A DNA stretch of 64,000 nucleotides, taken from the NCBI RefSeq assembly GCF_900156075.1, contig NZ_FTMM01000002.1, forward strand, positions 62,001 through 126,000. The letters are read 5' to 3'. The notes under the pieces are model-generated. The model saw nothing but the letters and a program-made list of their open reading frames with translations, was not told where the DNA came from and made no database searches. This DNA comes from Chryseobacterium sp. RU37D (GTDB lineage: Bacteria > Bacteroidota > Bacteroidia > Flavobacteriales > Weeksellaceae). The first letter of the stretch is position 1, and every line of letters starts with the position of its first letter. The translations under genes were made by a program, and so were the position numbers. Of this stretch, positions 1 to 8,938 are shown one piece after another.

Positions 1-2
1 AA

Positions 3-1236
3 AAAGTTGACCTTCCAAAACTGATGCAAAACTTCTCCAAACTCGATGACAAACAGCTTGGAGGTTTAATGAAAATGTTCGATCCAAATAAAAAGAAAAA
101 AGAGCTTCCGCCCATTGACGGTGATTTCTACGATATTTATCACACTTTAAGCCCTGAACAAAGGGAAATTCAATTAAAAGTAAGGGCTTTCATGGAAAAA
201 GAGGTGAAACCGTTGGTGAATCATTATTGGTTGCGTGACGAATTTCCTGTTGAATTAATTCCAAAATTTCAAAAACTGGATATTTGCGGTGTTACTTATG
301 AAGGTTATGGATGTCCCGGAATGCCCTTTTTAATGGAAGGAGTTTTAGCAATGGAAATGGCTCGAGTTGATGCTTCGATTGCAACTTTTTTTGGAGTACA
401 ATCCGGTTTGTCGATGGGTTCGATTTATAATGCAGAAGTTTGAAAAAATCGGAGCTTTTGGTTTAACGGAACCTGAAGTGGGTTCCGGAGCAGCGGGAGG
501 TTTAACGGTGACCTGCAAAAAAACGCCGGAAGGCTGGATTTTGAATGGGCAGAAAAAATGGATAGGAAATGCAACCTTTGCCGATTTAGTTATTATTTGG
601 GCTAGAGATTTAGATGATGGTGAAGTAAAGGGTTTTATTGTTGAAAAGGATAATCCGGGTTATTCTGTTGAAAAAATTAAAGGAAAAATGGCGTTGAGAA
701 TTGTTCAAAACGGTTTGATTACGTTAAAAGACTGTTTGGTAACAGAAGAAAACAGATTACAAAATGCAAATTCATTTAAAGATACGGCAAAAGTTCTAAG
801 AATGACCAGAGCCGGAGTGGCTTGGATGGCAACAGGTTGTGCGCGAGGAGCTTATGAAAGTGCATTAGATTATACCAGAAAAAGAGAACAGTTTGGAAAA
901 CCGATTGCTTCTTTTCAAATGATTCAAGGGCATTTGGTGGAAATGTTGTCGAATTTAACGGCGATGCAAACAATGGTTTTCAGGCTTTCCGAAATGCAGG
1001 ACGAAGGTATTTTAAAAGACGAACACGCTTCTTTAGCGAAAGTTTTCTGTACATTAAGAACAAGAGATATCGTTTCCAGAGCGCGTGAAGTGATGGGCGG
1101 AAACGGAATTTTGCTTGAATATGACGTGGCAAGATTTGTCGCTGACGCAGAAGCCATTTATTCTTATGAAGGAACAAAAGAAATCAATTCACTGATTGTT
1201 GGAAGATCGATCACGGGATTCAGCGCATTTGTATGA
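3..1236 (+). pseudogene. Acyl-CoA dehydrogenase broken by an internal deletion/frameshift
   Basis: The gene would encode an FAD-dependent acyl-CoA dehydrogenase of the glutaryl-CoA dehydrogenase/plant ACX4-like branch. The N-terminal half is read in one frame to a stop at 441-443. The rest, from MQKFEKIGAFGLTEP, is read in another frame from about 430 to 1236. The second part carries the family landmarks: the FAD-contact stretch GLTEPEVGSGA, GNATFADL, the MVFRL helix region and the catalytic-Glu region YEGTKEIN. At the junction (about 428-430) the usual stretch between GSIY and MQKFEK, roughly 13-14 residues in relatives, is missing. A loss of about 41 nt (2 mod 3) would explain this. The frame is open to the left edge, so the true start may lie before the window. 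A sequencing or assembly error is not excluded. Confidence 0.75.
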
Positions 1237-1274
1237 TGTTGAAAGTCAATGATCAATTGTGAATTTGCTTTTTA

Positions 1275-1652
1275 TCAGCTTACTAAGGTTTTGTATTTTT
1301 CTTTGTTATCTATGATCATCCAAAGATTAATTAGGAAAAGAACAACTGAAATAATAATTCCAGTTTGAGATTGATCTCTGCAAAGGTTATGTAATAATAT
1401 TCCCACCATTACTGGGAGAATAATAATCGCTCCTAAAGCTCTGGTTTTTGGAAAAATAAACAGCAACCCGCCAATAATTTCTGCTGCACCAACTAATGGC
1501 ATCAACCAGCCAATTTCGCCGAATGCAGCATATACCTTCATTTGGTCATCGGTTAATTTTGGCATCGGATTGTAATGGAAGAACTTATCTAATCCGGCAT
1601 TGATAAACATTAGCCCGAAAAGTAAAGACAGGATAAATTTTACGATTTTCAT
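1275..1652 (-). CDS. DoxX family membrane protein
   Basis: Small integral membrane protein of 125 residues with about four hydrophobic segments. It has the DoxX-family layout: an N-terminal helix with GLMFINAGLDKFFH, then an AAEIIGGLLFI segment and a glycine/alanine-rich third helix. DoxX proteins are loosely linked to quinone or thiol redox chemistry, but the function here is not established. It converges on the broken acyl-CoA dehydrogenase with a 38-nt gap and appears to be its own transcription unit. The ATG start is followed directly by a lysine-containing, signal-anchor-like N-terminus. Confidence 0.8.
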   Translation of the reverse strand: MKIVKFILSLLFGLMFINAGLDKFFHYNPMPKLTDDQMKVYAAFGEIGWLMPLVGAAEIIGGLLFIFPKTRALGAIIILPVMVGILLHNLCRDQSQTGIIISVVLFLINLWMIIDNKEKYKTLVS

Positions 1653-1770
1653 GATTGACGATTTTAATCAAATTTAAATAAAATTACAATTCGTTGAATG
1701 AAAATCAAATAAAATTTTGAATATTTGAAAATTATTCGTCACTTATTGCGTATTATCTGTTGTTCATAAA

Positions 1771-2883
1771 TCAATCCATTTCTTCCAGTGTAATATTTTT
1801 CGAAATTTTGTATTTCTTTTTCTTTTTGTGTGGCTTTTCTTCTTCACCCAAAAGTTTTCCCCAAGGCTGTAAACCTTCTACTCTTTCAAAAATAATTTTT
1901 AAAATCGCAATGGCAGGGATACAAAGAAACATTCCCGCAATTCCCCAAAGATGTTCACCTATGATAATTCCAAGAAAAGAAAATAGCGCATTGATCTTTA
2001 CTTTTGAACCTACCACAAAAGGTAAAACGATATTTCCGTCCACGATATGAACACCAATATAGCCGATGATTACATAAATGCATGTGGATGGGGGGGTAGT
2101 TGCAAACGCAATGAAGCACGAAATTAAAAGCCCAATACAGATTCCCAAGTATGGAATAACATTTAATAAACCTGTTAAAACTCCCAAAAGAATAGCATAC
2201 TTTACGCCTAAAATTGTTAATAAAATTGAAGCTAAAATAGAGACAATAACCACTTGCAAACACAGCCCGGAAATATATTTTTTGGTCATAATTCTCACCT
2301 CATTTACCACTTCCTGAACACTGAGTTTATGCTTTTCATTAAAAACCTCTACAATGAAATTATTTAAAATCCTTCTGTAATTTAAGATAAAAATGAAAAA
2401 CAAAATAAAGAAAACAAAAAAGCCAAGTCCTGTTGAAAAAATTCCAAATGTGAATCCCAAAATAACTCCAGATGATGAAAGAAGCTTGTTCAAGCCCTTA
2501 TCCAGGTAATCCAATTGTTCATCAATTTTTACATGAAACGTTTTTGAAACCCATTCCTGAAAATCATTGAAAACATTTGTAAACTGTACCCTCAGATGCG
2601 GAATATCCTTACTGAAATCAGATAATTGAGATCCGAAAAAATACACCAGCCCCGTTAAAATCATCAGCATGATCAAAACAGAAGTCATAGTAGACAAAGA
2701 CCGTGAAAATCTTAACTTTTTTTCCATAAAAGAAGCCGCCGGCAAAAAAAGCATCGCCATAAGGAATGCCAAGAAAAAAGGAGCCAGAATACTTTCACCT
2801 AATGCCAGAAGATAACCGATCCCAATAACCGAAATGACAACAAGTGTGAGTCTGACCAAAAAAGGTAATCGAATAAAATTCAT
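1771..2883 (-). CDS. AI-2E family transporter (PerM-like permease)
   Basis: Polytopic membrane protein of 370 residues, the usual length for the AI-2E/PerM/TqsA family. There is a hydrophobic pair near the N-terminus (residues about 10-55), a further helix near 65-85 and a long soluble stretch (about 90-150). A helix block follows, with the family-type stretch LLNVIPYLGICIGLL and a last pair near 275-330. The C-terminus is lysine-rich and cytoplasmic (KPHKKKKKYK). The family is annotated as exporters of AI-2 or as Na+/H+ antiporters, and the substrate here is unknown. It lies downstream of lon on the same strand with a 156-nt gap in which no clear terminator was seen. Confidence 0.85.
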   Translation of the reverse strand: MNFIRLPFLVRLTLVVISVIGIGYLLALGESILAPFFLAFLMAMLFLPAASFMEKKLRFSRSLSTMTSVLIMLMILTGLVYFFGSQLSDFSKDIPHLRVQFTNVFNDFQEWVSKTFHVKIDEQLDYLDKGLNKLLSSSGVILGFTFGIFSTGLGFFVFFILFFIFILNYRRILNNFIVEVFNEKHKLSVQEVVNEVRIMTKKYISGLCLQVVIVSILASILLTILGVKYAILLGVLTGLLNVIPYLGICIGLLISCFIAFATTPPSTCIYVIIGYIGVHIVDGNIVLPFVVGSKVKINALFSFLGIIIGEHLWGIAGMFLCIPAIAILKIIFERVEGLQPWGKLLGEEEKPHKKKKKYKISKNITLEEMD

Positions 2884-3039
2884 AATTTCAAAAATCTGCT
2901 GTATAAAAATAAGGAAAACCCTTCAAACTAAAGGGGATATTTTGGAAGTTAACTATTTTTATGAATATAAAAATTAAAAACACGTCTCAAAATTCTTAGA
3001 CAGGCTTTATTTATATTGAAAAAATTAATATGCTATGAA

Positions 3040-5445
3040 TTATTTTTCTATAGCAATATCAATTACTTCTTCCATGCGGTTAACATAGTGAACATTGAGG
3101 TTTTTCAGATAATCTTTTTTGATTTCTTCAACGTCTTTTCTGTTGGCTTCGCAAAGAATCACCTCTTTAATTCCTGCTCTGGTTGCAGCCAGCAATTTTT
3201 CCTTAATTCCACCTACAGGAAGTACTTTTCCCCTAAGGGTAATTTCCCCGGTCATGGCGAGATGAGGTTTTACTTTTTTATTTTTATAGGAAGAAACCAT
3301 TGAGGTGAGCATTGCAATTCCTGCAGAAGGCCCGTCTTTCGGGGTTGCTCCTTCCGGAACGTGAACGTGGATGTTTTTCTTTTCTATGTCATCCTGAGAA
3401 ACTCCAAGTTCATCGTATTTTGCTTTGATATATTCTAGCGCGATTGTGGCAGATTCCTTCATTACTGTTCCCAAGTTACCCGTCATGGATAAAGCTCCTT
3501 TACCATTGCTTAAAATACTTTCTATAAACAAAATATCTCCGCCGACGCTTGTCCAGGCAAGCCCCGTTACAACTCCCGGGACGTCAGTTAATTCATATAA
3601 GCTTTTAGGTCTTGGTACACCCAGAATTTCATCTACTTTTTCAAGAGATATTTTTGTATCATATTCTTTTGCCAAAGCCGTTTGCAACGCGACCCAACGA
3701 GCAATCGAAGCAATTCTTTTCTCCAAAGATCTTACACCACTCTCCGAGGTGTGTGCTTCTATAATATGTTTCAGTTCGGAATTCCCAAGTTTGAATGATT
3801 TTGAATCTAAACCGGTTTCTTCCTGCTGTTTTTTGATTAAATGTCTTTTGGCGATCTCAATTTTTTCCTCCATAGTGTATCCTGCAATCTGGATGATTTC
3901 TGTTCTGTCCAGTAAAGGAGTCTGTATAGTTGAAAGCGAGTTTGCGGTTGCAATAAACATTACTTTGGACAAATCGTATCCCATTTCGAGGAAATTGTCG
4001 TAAAAAGATTTATTTTGTTCAGGATCAAGTACTTCTAAAAGTGCTGAACCGGGGTCACCGTGTAACCCCTGTCCGATTTTATCAATTTCATCCAAAACAA
4101 TCACAGGATTGGAAGTCCCCGATTTTTTAATCGATTGAAGGATTCTCCCTGCCATTGCTCCAATATAGGTTTTTCTGTGGCCACGGATCTCACTTTCATC
4201 ATGAAGGCCACCTAAGGAAAGTCTAACATATTTTCTTCCAAGCGCATCAGCGATGGATTTACCCAACGAAGTTTTACCCACTCCCGGAGGTCCTGCCAAA
4301 AGAAGAATAGGAGATTTCATGTTATTTTTCAATTTTAAAACCGCCATGTGCTCCAAAATTCTTTTTTTGATATCTTCTAATCCGAAATGGGCTTTATCTA
4401 ATATTTTCTCAGCTCTTGTAATGTCAAAAACATCCTTAGTGTATGTTTCCCAAGGAAGATCAGTAAAGAAATCCAGATAGTTTCTCTGAACATTATAATC
4501 CGGAGAGTTGGGGTTCTGGCGTTGTAATCTGCTGACTTCCTTTTGGAAATGTTCTTCTATTTCAGCGCTCCATTTTTTCTTCCTTGCTTTTCGGATTAGA
4601 TCTTCAACGTCGTTTTCCGGTCCGCCGCCCAGTTCTTCCTGAATGGTTCTTATCTGTTGATTCAGAAAATATTCTCTCTGCTGCTTGTCAAGATCCTTTG
4701 ATGTTTTCTGATGAATCTGGTTTCTCAATTCCAATTTTCTGAAATCTTCATGCATCATTTCATAACATTTATTGGCTCTTTCCATTAAGTTTTTCTCTTC
4801 AAGCAGTTTTTGCTTTTCAGTGGAGGGGAAATTAGCATTCGTGCAGATGAAATTTAATAAATCATCATTATTATTGATGTTTTTTATTGCAAAATTCGCT
4901 GCATTCGGAATATTCGGATCCAGCTCGATTATTTTTAAGGCAAGATCCTTAATATTTTCCAATAGAGCTTCATATTCTTCCTTATTCTTGGGCTTTACAT
5001 CTTTCAATTTGGAAATTTCTGCTTTAAAATAAGGTATTTTTTCAACGATTTTTTTGATCTTAAACCTATGAAAGCCTTTTGTAATAACCGTAATATTTCC
5101 TTCAGGTAGCTTTATGATTTTAATGATTTTCGCCAATGTGCCGATTTGGTAAAGATCACTTTCGGAAGGCTGTTCCAAATCCGAGTTCTTCTGGCTTACG
5201 ATTCCAATAAAATCACCATTGATCTGAGCTTCTTCAAGAAGTTGTATGGATGTTTTTCTCCCTGCTGTAATAGGAATGACAACGTTCGGGAACATTACCA
5301 TGTTTCTTACGGGAAGGATAGGGAATATCTTTTGTTCAGAATTTTTTTCTGTCTCCGCCAGATCCGCCAGATTGATCTCTTCAGCTACAATATCAAATCC
5401 GTCACTTATCATTTCTTCTAAACTTATGTCTTCAAATTCTGTCAT
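3040..5445 (-). CDS. lon: ATP-dependent protease La (Lon)
   Basis: Cytoplasmic AAA+ serine protease that degrades misfolded and regulatory proteins. It is 801 residues, a normal Lon length. The N-terminal substrate-recognition domain starts near FPILPVRNMVMFPN (residue 41). Walker A GPPGVGKT lies at about 385-392 and Walker B VIVLDEIDK at about 448-456. The C-terminal protease domain has the catalytic Ser in DGPSAG (about S707) and the Lys in GGIKEK (about 748-750). All key residues are present. The gene is divergent from the PpiD-like foldase at 5707 across a 261-bp region, and both genes belong to protein quality control. Confidence 0.97.
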   Translation of the reverse strand: MTEFEDISLEEMISDGFDIVAEEINLADLAETEKNSEQKIFPILPVRNMVMFPNVVIPITAGRKTSIQLLEEAQINGDFIGIVSQKNSDLEQPSESDLYQIGTLAKIIKIIKLPEGNITVITKGFHRFKIKKIVEKIPYFKAEISKLKDVKPKNKEEYEALLENIKDLALKIIELDPNIPNAANFAIKNINNNDDLLNFICTNANFPSTEKQKLLEEKNLMERANKCYEMMHEDFRKLELRNQIHQKTSKDLDKQQREYFLNQQIRTIQEELGGGPENDVEDLIRKARKKKWSAEIEEHFQKEVSRLQRQNPNSPDYNVQRNYLDFFTDLPWETYTKDVFDITRAEKILDKAHFGLEDIKKRILEHMAVLKLKNNMKSPILLLAGPPGVGKTSLGKSIADALGRKYVRLSLGGLHDESEIRGHRKTYIGAMAGRILQSIKKSGTSNPVIVLDEIDKIGQGLHGDPGSALLEVLDPEQNKSFYDNFLEMGYDLSKVMFIATANSLSTIQTPLLDRTEIIQIAGYTMEEKIEIAKRHLIKKQQEETGLDSKSFKLGNSELKHIIEAHTSESGVRSLEKRIASIARWVALQTALAKEYDTKISLEKVDEILGVPRPKSLYELTDVPGVVTGLAWTSVGGDILFIESILSNGKGALSMTGNLGTVMKESATIALEYIKAKYDELGVSQDDIEKKNIHVHVPEGATPKDGPSAGIAMLTSMVSSYKNKKVKPHLAMTGEITLRGKVLPVGGIKEKLLAATRAGIKEVILCEANRKDVEEIKKDYLKNLNVHYVNRMEEVIDIAIEK

Positions 5446-5706
5446 AGTACATCGAATGACAAATTGTCACTCTTGTTTTAATTCGTTAATGTGAAATTCC
5501 AAAATATGCTTTAAATTAAGGAAAAGTATGTCATGTTAGTTTAAATTGCACAAGAGGTATGCCATTCGTTTTTTACTAAAAAATATGGTCAAAATTTCCT
5601 TTTTTATAAAAATTAAATTTTTAAACTTAAAATAAAGAGCTTATACTTCCGTAATTTCTTAAAAATGTGTATTTTCGCAAACTGATAAAAAACTATAATT
5701 TATATA
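5446..5706. promoter_or_regulatory. Divergent intergenic region lon / PpiD-like gene
   Basis: This 261-bp AT-rich stretch separates two divergent protein-quality genes and must hold promoters for both. On the plus strand TATTTTCG (near 5669) resembles the Bacteroidota -7 box with one mismatch, about 30 bp before the foldase start. No convincing CIRCE-like or other heat-shock operator was seen. Confidence 0.35.
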
Positions 5707-7854
5707 ATGGCAATTTTAGGACAAATTAGGAGTAGACCTTGGCTTTTGATGGGAGTAATTGCATTGGCGCTTTTGGCGTTCCTTGTAAACCCCGATAGTA
5801 TTGATAAGGTTTTTGGTAAAAATCCTGATGTTTTAGGAAAAGTAAATGGTGAGAAAATTACCCGTGAAGAGTTTAATGATCAGCTTTTCGTGTTGCAGCA
5901 GCAGGCGGATCAGCAGGGTCAGCCAAAGTCAGGTCTTGAAGAACAGGCTTGGCAATTGCTCGTACAATCGAAACTGATCAAGCAGCAATTCGAAAAGCTG
6001 GGCTTTGAAATGACGGAAGATTATTTCTGGAACCAAATCCAGTATGATCAGATGTTTGCTCAGCAGAAGCAGTTCTTTGATGAGAAAGGTAATTTCAAAA
6101 CTCAGGAGCTTAAAAAACAAATCGAAGATATGAAGGCTGCGTCGCCGGAAGGGTACAACCAATGGTTGAAAACCAGAAAAACAATCGAGTACAGATTGAT
6201 GGCGAGACAGGTTTTTGCTAATATTTCTCAAGGTATTACCACAGGTAAAAAAGAGGCGGAAGAATTAATGAAACAGAGAGATCAGCTGGCTGATATCGAC
6301 TTTGTGAAAATTGATTACGCTTCTTACCTTCAAAAAAATAATATCAAAGTTACTACTGAAGATTTAGCAAATTATATCAAACAACATCCTATAATGTTTA
6401 AAGCTGATGAGAGCAGAAACTTAGGGATCGTTTATTTTCCTTCTCAGCCAAGCGCAGCAGATGATGCGATGGCTCAGAAAGAAATTACTAAACTGTTTTC
6501 AGGAGGTACTGATGCTAGTGGAGGTACAGAAAATTTCCAGAATACCAAAAACGACTCTATGTTTGTAATGGCAAACTCTGATATGCCTTTCAGCCCTCAG
6601 TATTTGAAGCCAAATCAATTGCCGCAGACTATCCAGACACAGATTCCTTCTGCTGCTATAGGACAGATGTTCGGGCCATACAAAGAGCAAAACTTCTATG
6701 TAGTTTCTAAACTTTTGAACAAAAAGACTTCAGATTCTACATTGTCTAGACATATTCTTATTGCTTTCAAAGGAAGCCCTGCAGGAGAAGGTGTTACAAG
6801 ATCTAAAGAACAGGCTAAGAAATTGGCAGATTCCATCGGAGCTATTGTAAAAGCTAATCCTGGTAAATTCACAGAATTCCTTAAATTATCTAACGATCCA
6901 AACTCTGCTGCACAAGGGGGTAGTCTTGGATGGACAACTCCTGAAACGCCTTTCGTTCCTGAATTCTTAAAGTATTTGGCGAACAATCCTAAAGGTGCAA
7001 CAGGTGTTGTAGAAACTCAGTTCGGTTATCATATCATCAATATTGAAGATAAGAAACCTGGAGCAATGGCTTACAAAGTGGCAAACTTAGTAAAAGCTGT
7101 TAAGCCTTCTGATGCCACAGAAGCTGAAACTGATAAGAAAGCAAGAAGATTCATCCAACAAGTTCAAGGAAAATCTTTCAACGATTTCGTTAATATTGCT
7201 AAGAAAGGAAACTATAAGTTCTCAAATCCTAAGCAGGCAAAAAGATTTGACGGTCAGCTTCAGGGGTTAGGAACAGATAAAGATGCAGAAATCCTGGCTT
7301 GGGCTTTCGATAAAAAGAGAGAAAAAGGAGATACTGAATTCTTTACTGTAGACGGAACAGGAGATAAAATTGTAGTTTATCTAAATGGTAAGCAGGAAAA
7401 AGGAACTGCGGATCCTGAATCTGTAAGAGATCAGATTGAAGTTGTGGTTAAAAATAAATTAGCTGCAAAACAGATTTCCGAAAAAATTGGAAAGGCAGGA
7501 AGCTTAGATCAGATTGCAAAACAGTTCGGAACCACAAAACAGTCTGCGCAGGTTAATCTGTTAAACCCATCTGTAGCAGGTTCTATGGAGCCAAAAGTTG
7601 CAGGGGCGGCATTCGGGGTGAAGAAAGGACAGCTTTCTAAACCGGTTGAAGGGGGAACAGGAGTTTATGTTTTAATTAAAAAGAACGAGACGGTAAACAA
7701 ACAGCCTGGAGATCTTAAGCAGTTTACAGAATCAATTAATCAGAGAAATGCAGGGATGTTTGGTCAGGCCTGGCTAAAGAGTTTGCAGGATAATGCTGAT
7801 ATTGATGACTACAGAATCGAGATTTGGAATAAATTAGGTTCTCAGCAACAATAA
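5707..7854 (+). CDS. PpiD-like peptidyl-prolyl isomerase / SurA-N domain foldase
   Basis: Inner-membrane-anchored periplasmic folding factor of 715 residues. A short cytoplasmic start is followed by one hydrophobic anchor (about 14-28). Next comes a SurA_N-type chaperone region containing VNGEKITREEFNDQL, then a parvulin rotamase domain (about 346-445) recognisable by SRHILIAF, GGSLGWTTPETPFVPEF and FGYHIINIEDK. A long C-terminal region includes a second degenerate parvulin-like stretch (VAGAAFGVKKGQLSKPVEGGTGVYVL). It resembles E. coli PpiD in architecture. It stands alone, with a strong terminator right after it, and is divergent from lon. Confidence 0.88.
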   Translation: MAILGQIRSRPWLLMGVIALALLAFLVNPDSIDKVFGKNPDVLGKVNGEKITREEFNDQLFVLQQQADQQGQPKSGLEEQAWQLLVQSKLIKQQFEKLGFEMTEDYFWNQIQYDQMFAQQKQFFDEKGNFKTQELKKQIEDMKAASPEGYNQWLKTRKTIEYRLMARQVFANISQGITTGKKEAEELMKQRDQLADIDFVKIDYASYLQKNNIKVTTEDLANYIKQHPIMFKADESRNLGIVYFPSQPSAADDAMAQKEITKLFSGGTDASGGTENFQNTKNDSMFVMANSDMPFSPQYLKPNQLPQTIQTQIPSAAIGQMFGPYKEQNFYVVSKLLNKKTSDSTLSRHILIAFKGSPAGEGVTRSKEQAKKLADSIGAIVKANPGKFTEFLKLSNDPNSAAQGGSLGWTTPETPFVPEFLKYLANNPKGATGVVETQFGYHIINIEDKKPGAMAYKVANLVKAVKPSDATEAETDKKARRFIQQVQGKSFNDFVNIAKKGNYKFSNPKQAKRFDGQLQGLGTDKDAEILAWAFDKKREKGDTEFFTVDGTGDKIVVYLNGKQEKGTADPESVRDQIEVVVKNKLAAKQISEKIGKAGSLDQIAKQFGTTKQSAQVNLLNPSVAGSMEPKVAGAAFGVKKGQLSKPVEGGTGVYVLIKKNETVNKQPGDLKQFTESINQRNAGMFGQAWLKSLQDNADIDDYRIEIWNKLGSQQQ

Positions 7855-7872
7855 GAAATTAATTAATGAGAT

Positions 7873-7902
7873 AAAAAGCGGCAAATTTTTTGCCGCTTTT
7901 TT
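7873..7902 (+). terminator. Intrinsic terminator after the PpiD-like gene
   Basis: A 13-bp A/T-flanked stem (AAAAAGCGGCAAA with TTTGCCGCTTTTT) with a 3-nt loop leads directly into a T run. It lies 19 nt after the foldase stop codon and separates that gene from the MlaD gene. Confidence 0.9.
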
Positions 7903-7948
7903 GTATTTAGCGCAGAGCAATACAGAAAAACATTAATTTTAAATGTAG

Positions 7949-7956
7949 TATATTTG
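7949..7956 (+). promoter_or_regulatory. Putative -7 promoter box before the MlaD gene
   Basis: TATATTTG exactly matches the Bacteroidota -7 consensus TAnnTTTG and sits between the preceding terminator and the GTG start at 7979. No good -33 element was found. Confidence 0.5.
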
Positions 7957-7978
7957 CTCATTAGAAAAAATTTAGCAA

Positions 7979-8929
7979 GTGAAGTTCAGTAAAGAATTAA
8001 AAGCTGGTGTGATCGCACTTATAGCCATAGTTGGTTTCGTGATCTTATTTCAATTTATGAAGGGCAGAAGCCTATTTACTACCGATAATATATTTTACGC
8101 AAAGTACGACAATGTAGAAGGATTGGCACAATCTTCACCCGTTTCTATTAATGGTTTGAAGGTGGGGCAGGTCGATAAGATCATTCCTCATACGGCAAAA
8201 GACGGGAAAATCAATTTCGTTGTAAAAATCACGATTGATAATAATTTTGAGTTTTCAAAAAATTCAACACTGGAGATTTTTGAGCCGGGATTGATGTCCG
8301 GAAAAGAGATGAGGGTAAATCTTGCTTACGGAGGAGCAACAGCAAAAGATGGTGATACATTACAAGGTGCTTTTAAATTGGGAACTTTGGGAAGCCTTTC
8401 TTCTCAGGTAGGTCCGGTGAAAGATCAATTACAGACGGTGTTATATCGTGTAGATTCCTTAATGTCTAATGCAAACCAAATCGTTGATGATCAAAATAGG
8501 GCAGAAATAAGGGCTTTGCTTTCAAATCTTAATAAAACTGTAGCGGCATTACAAACAACAGCAGGAAGTGTTAATACTTTGGTTGGCCACAATGATCCGA
8601 AGCTTCAGAAAGTATTGGATGATGCAAGTGTTACAATGCAGACTGGTAAAGTTACTTTAGATAAATACGGAAACCTCGCAGAAAGCATTGATACTAAAAA
8701 ATTGAATGCTGCCATTTCCAATTTAGATGCAACAGTAGGAAGACTTAATGATGTAATTGGTGGGATCAACAACGGACAGGGAAGTTTAGGAAAACTGATG
8801 AAAGATGAGCAGTTGTATAACAATTTAAATTCTGCATCTACCAACCTGAATTCATTAATCGAAGACATGAAAGCAAATCCAAAGAGATACATTAATTTCT
8901 CGGTATTTGGCAAGAATAATAAAGACTAA
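7979..8929 (+). CDS. MlaD/MCE-family lipid-transport protein
   Basis: 316 residues. An N-terminal membrane anchor (about 8-27) is followed by one MCE domain (about 38-120) with NVEGLAQSSPVSINGLKVGQV and FEPGLMSGKEMRVNL. A helical C-terminal half then holds repeated 'LNxTVxxLN' patterns ending in GGINNGQGSLGKLMKDEQLY, typical of MlaD/Ttg2C-like proteins. Such proteins form periplasmic hexamers that shuttle phospholipids between membranes with an MlaE permease and MlaF ATPase, which are not in this window. The start codon is GTG, chosen because MKFSKELKAG is the usual N-terminus and no ATG lies nearby. Confidence 0.88.
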   Translation: MKFSKELKAGVIALIAIVGFVILFQFMKGRSLFTTDNIFYAKYDNVEGLAQSSPVSINGLKVGQVDKIIPHTAKDGKINFVVKITIDNNFEFSKNSTLEIFEPGLMSGKEMRVNLAYGGATAKDGDTLQGAFKLGTLGSLSSQVGPVKDQLQTVLYRVDSLMSNANQIVDDQNRAEIRALLSNLNKTVAALQTTAGSVNTLVGHNDPKLQKVLDDASVTMQTGKVTLDKYGNLAESIDTKKLNAAISNLDATVGRLNDVIGGINNGQGSLGKLMKDEQLYNNLNSASTNLNSLIEDMKANPKRYINFSVFGKNNKD

Positions 8930-8938
8930 TACATAGCA

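Noticed and set aside
3425-4003. 192-codon plus-strand ORF inside lon
   Set aside because: It lies wholly antisense to the well-conserved lon gene and has the serine/isoleucine-rich composition typical of the antisense frame.
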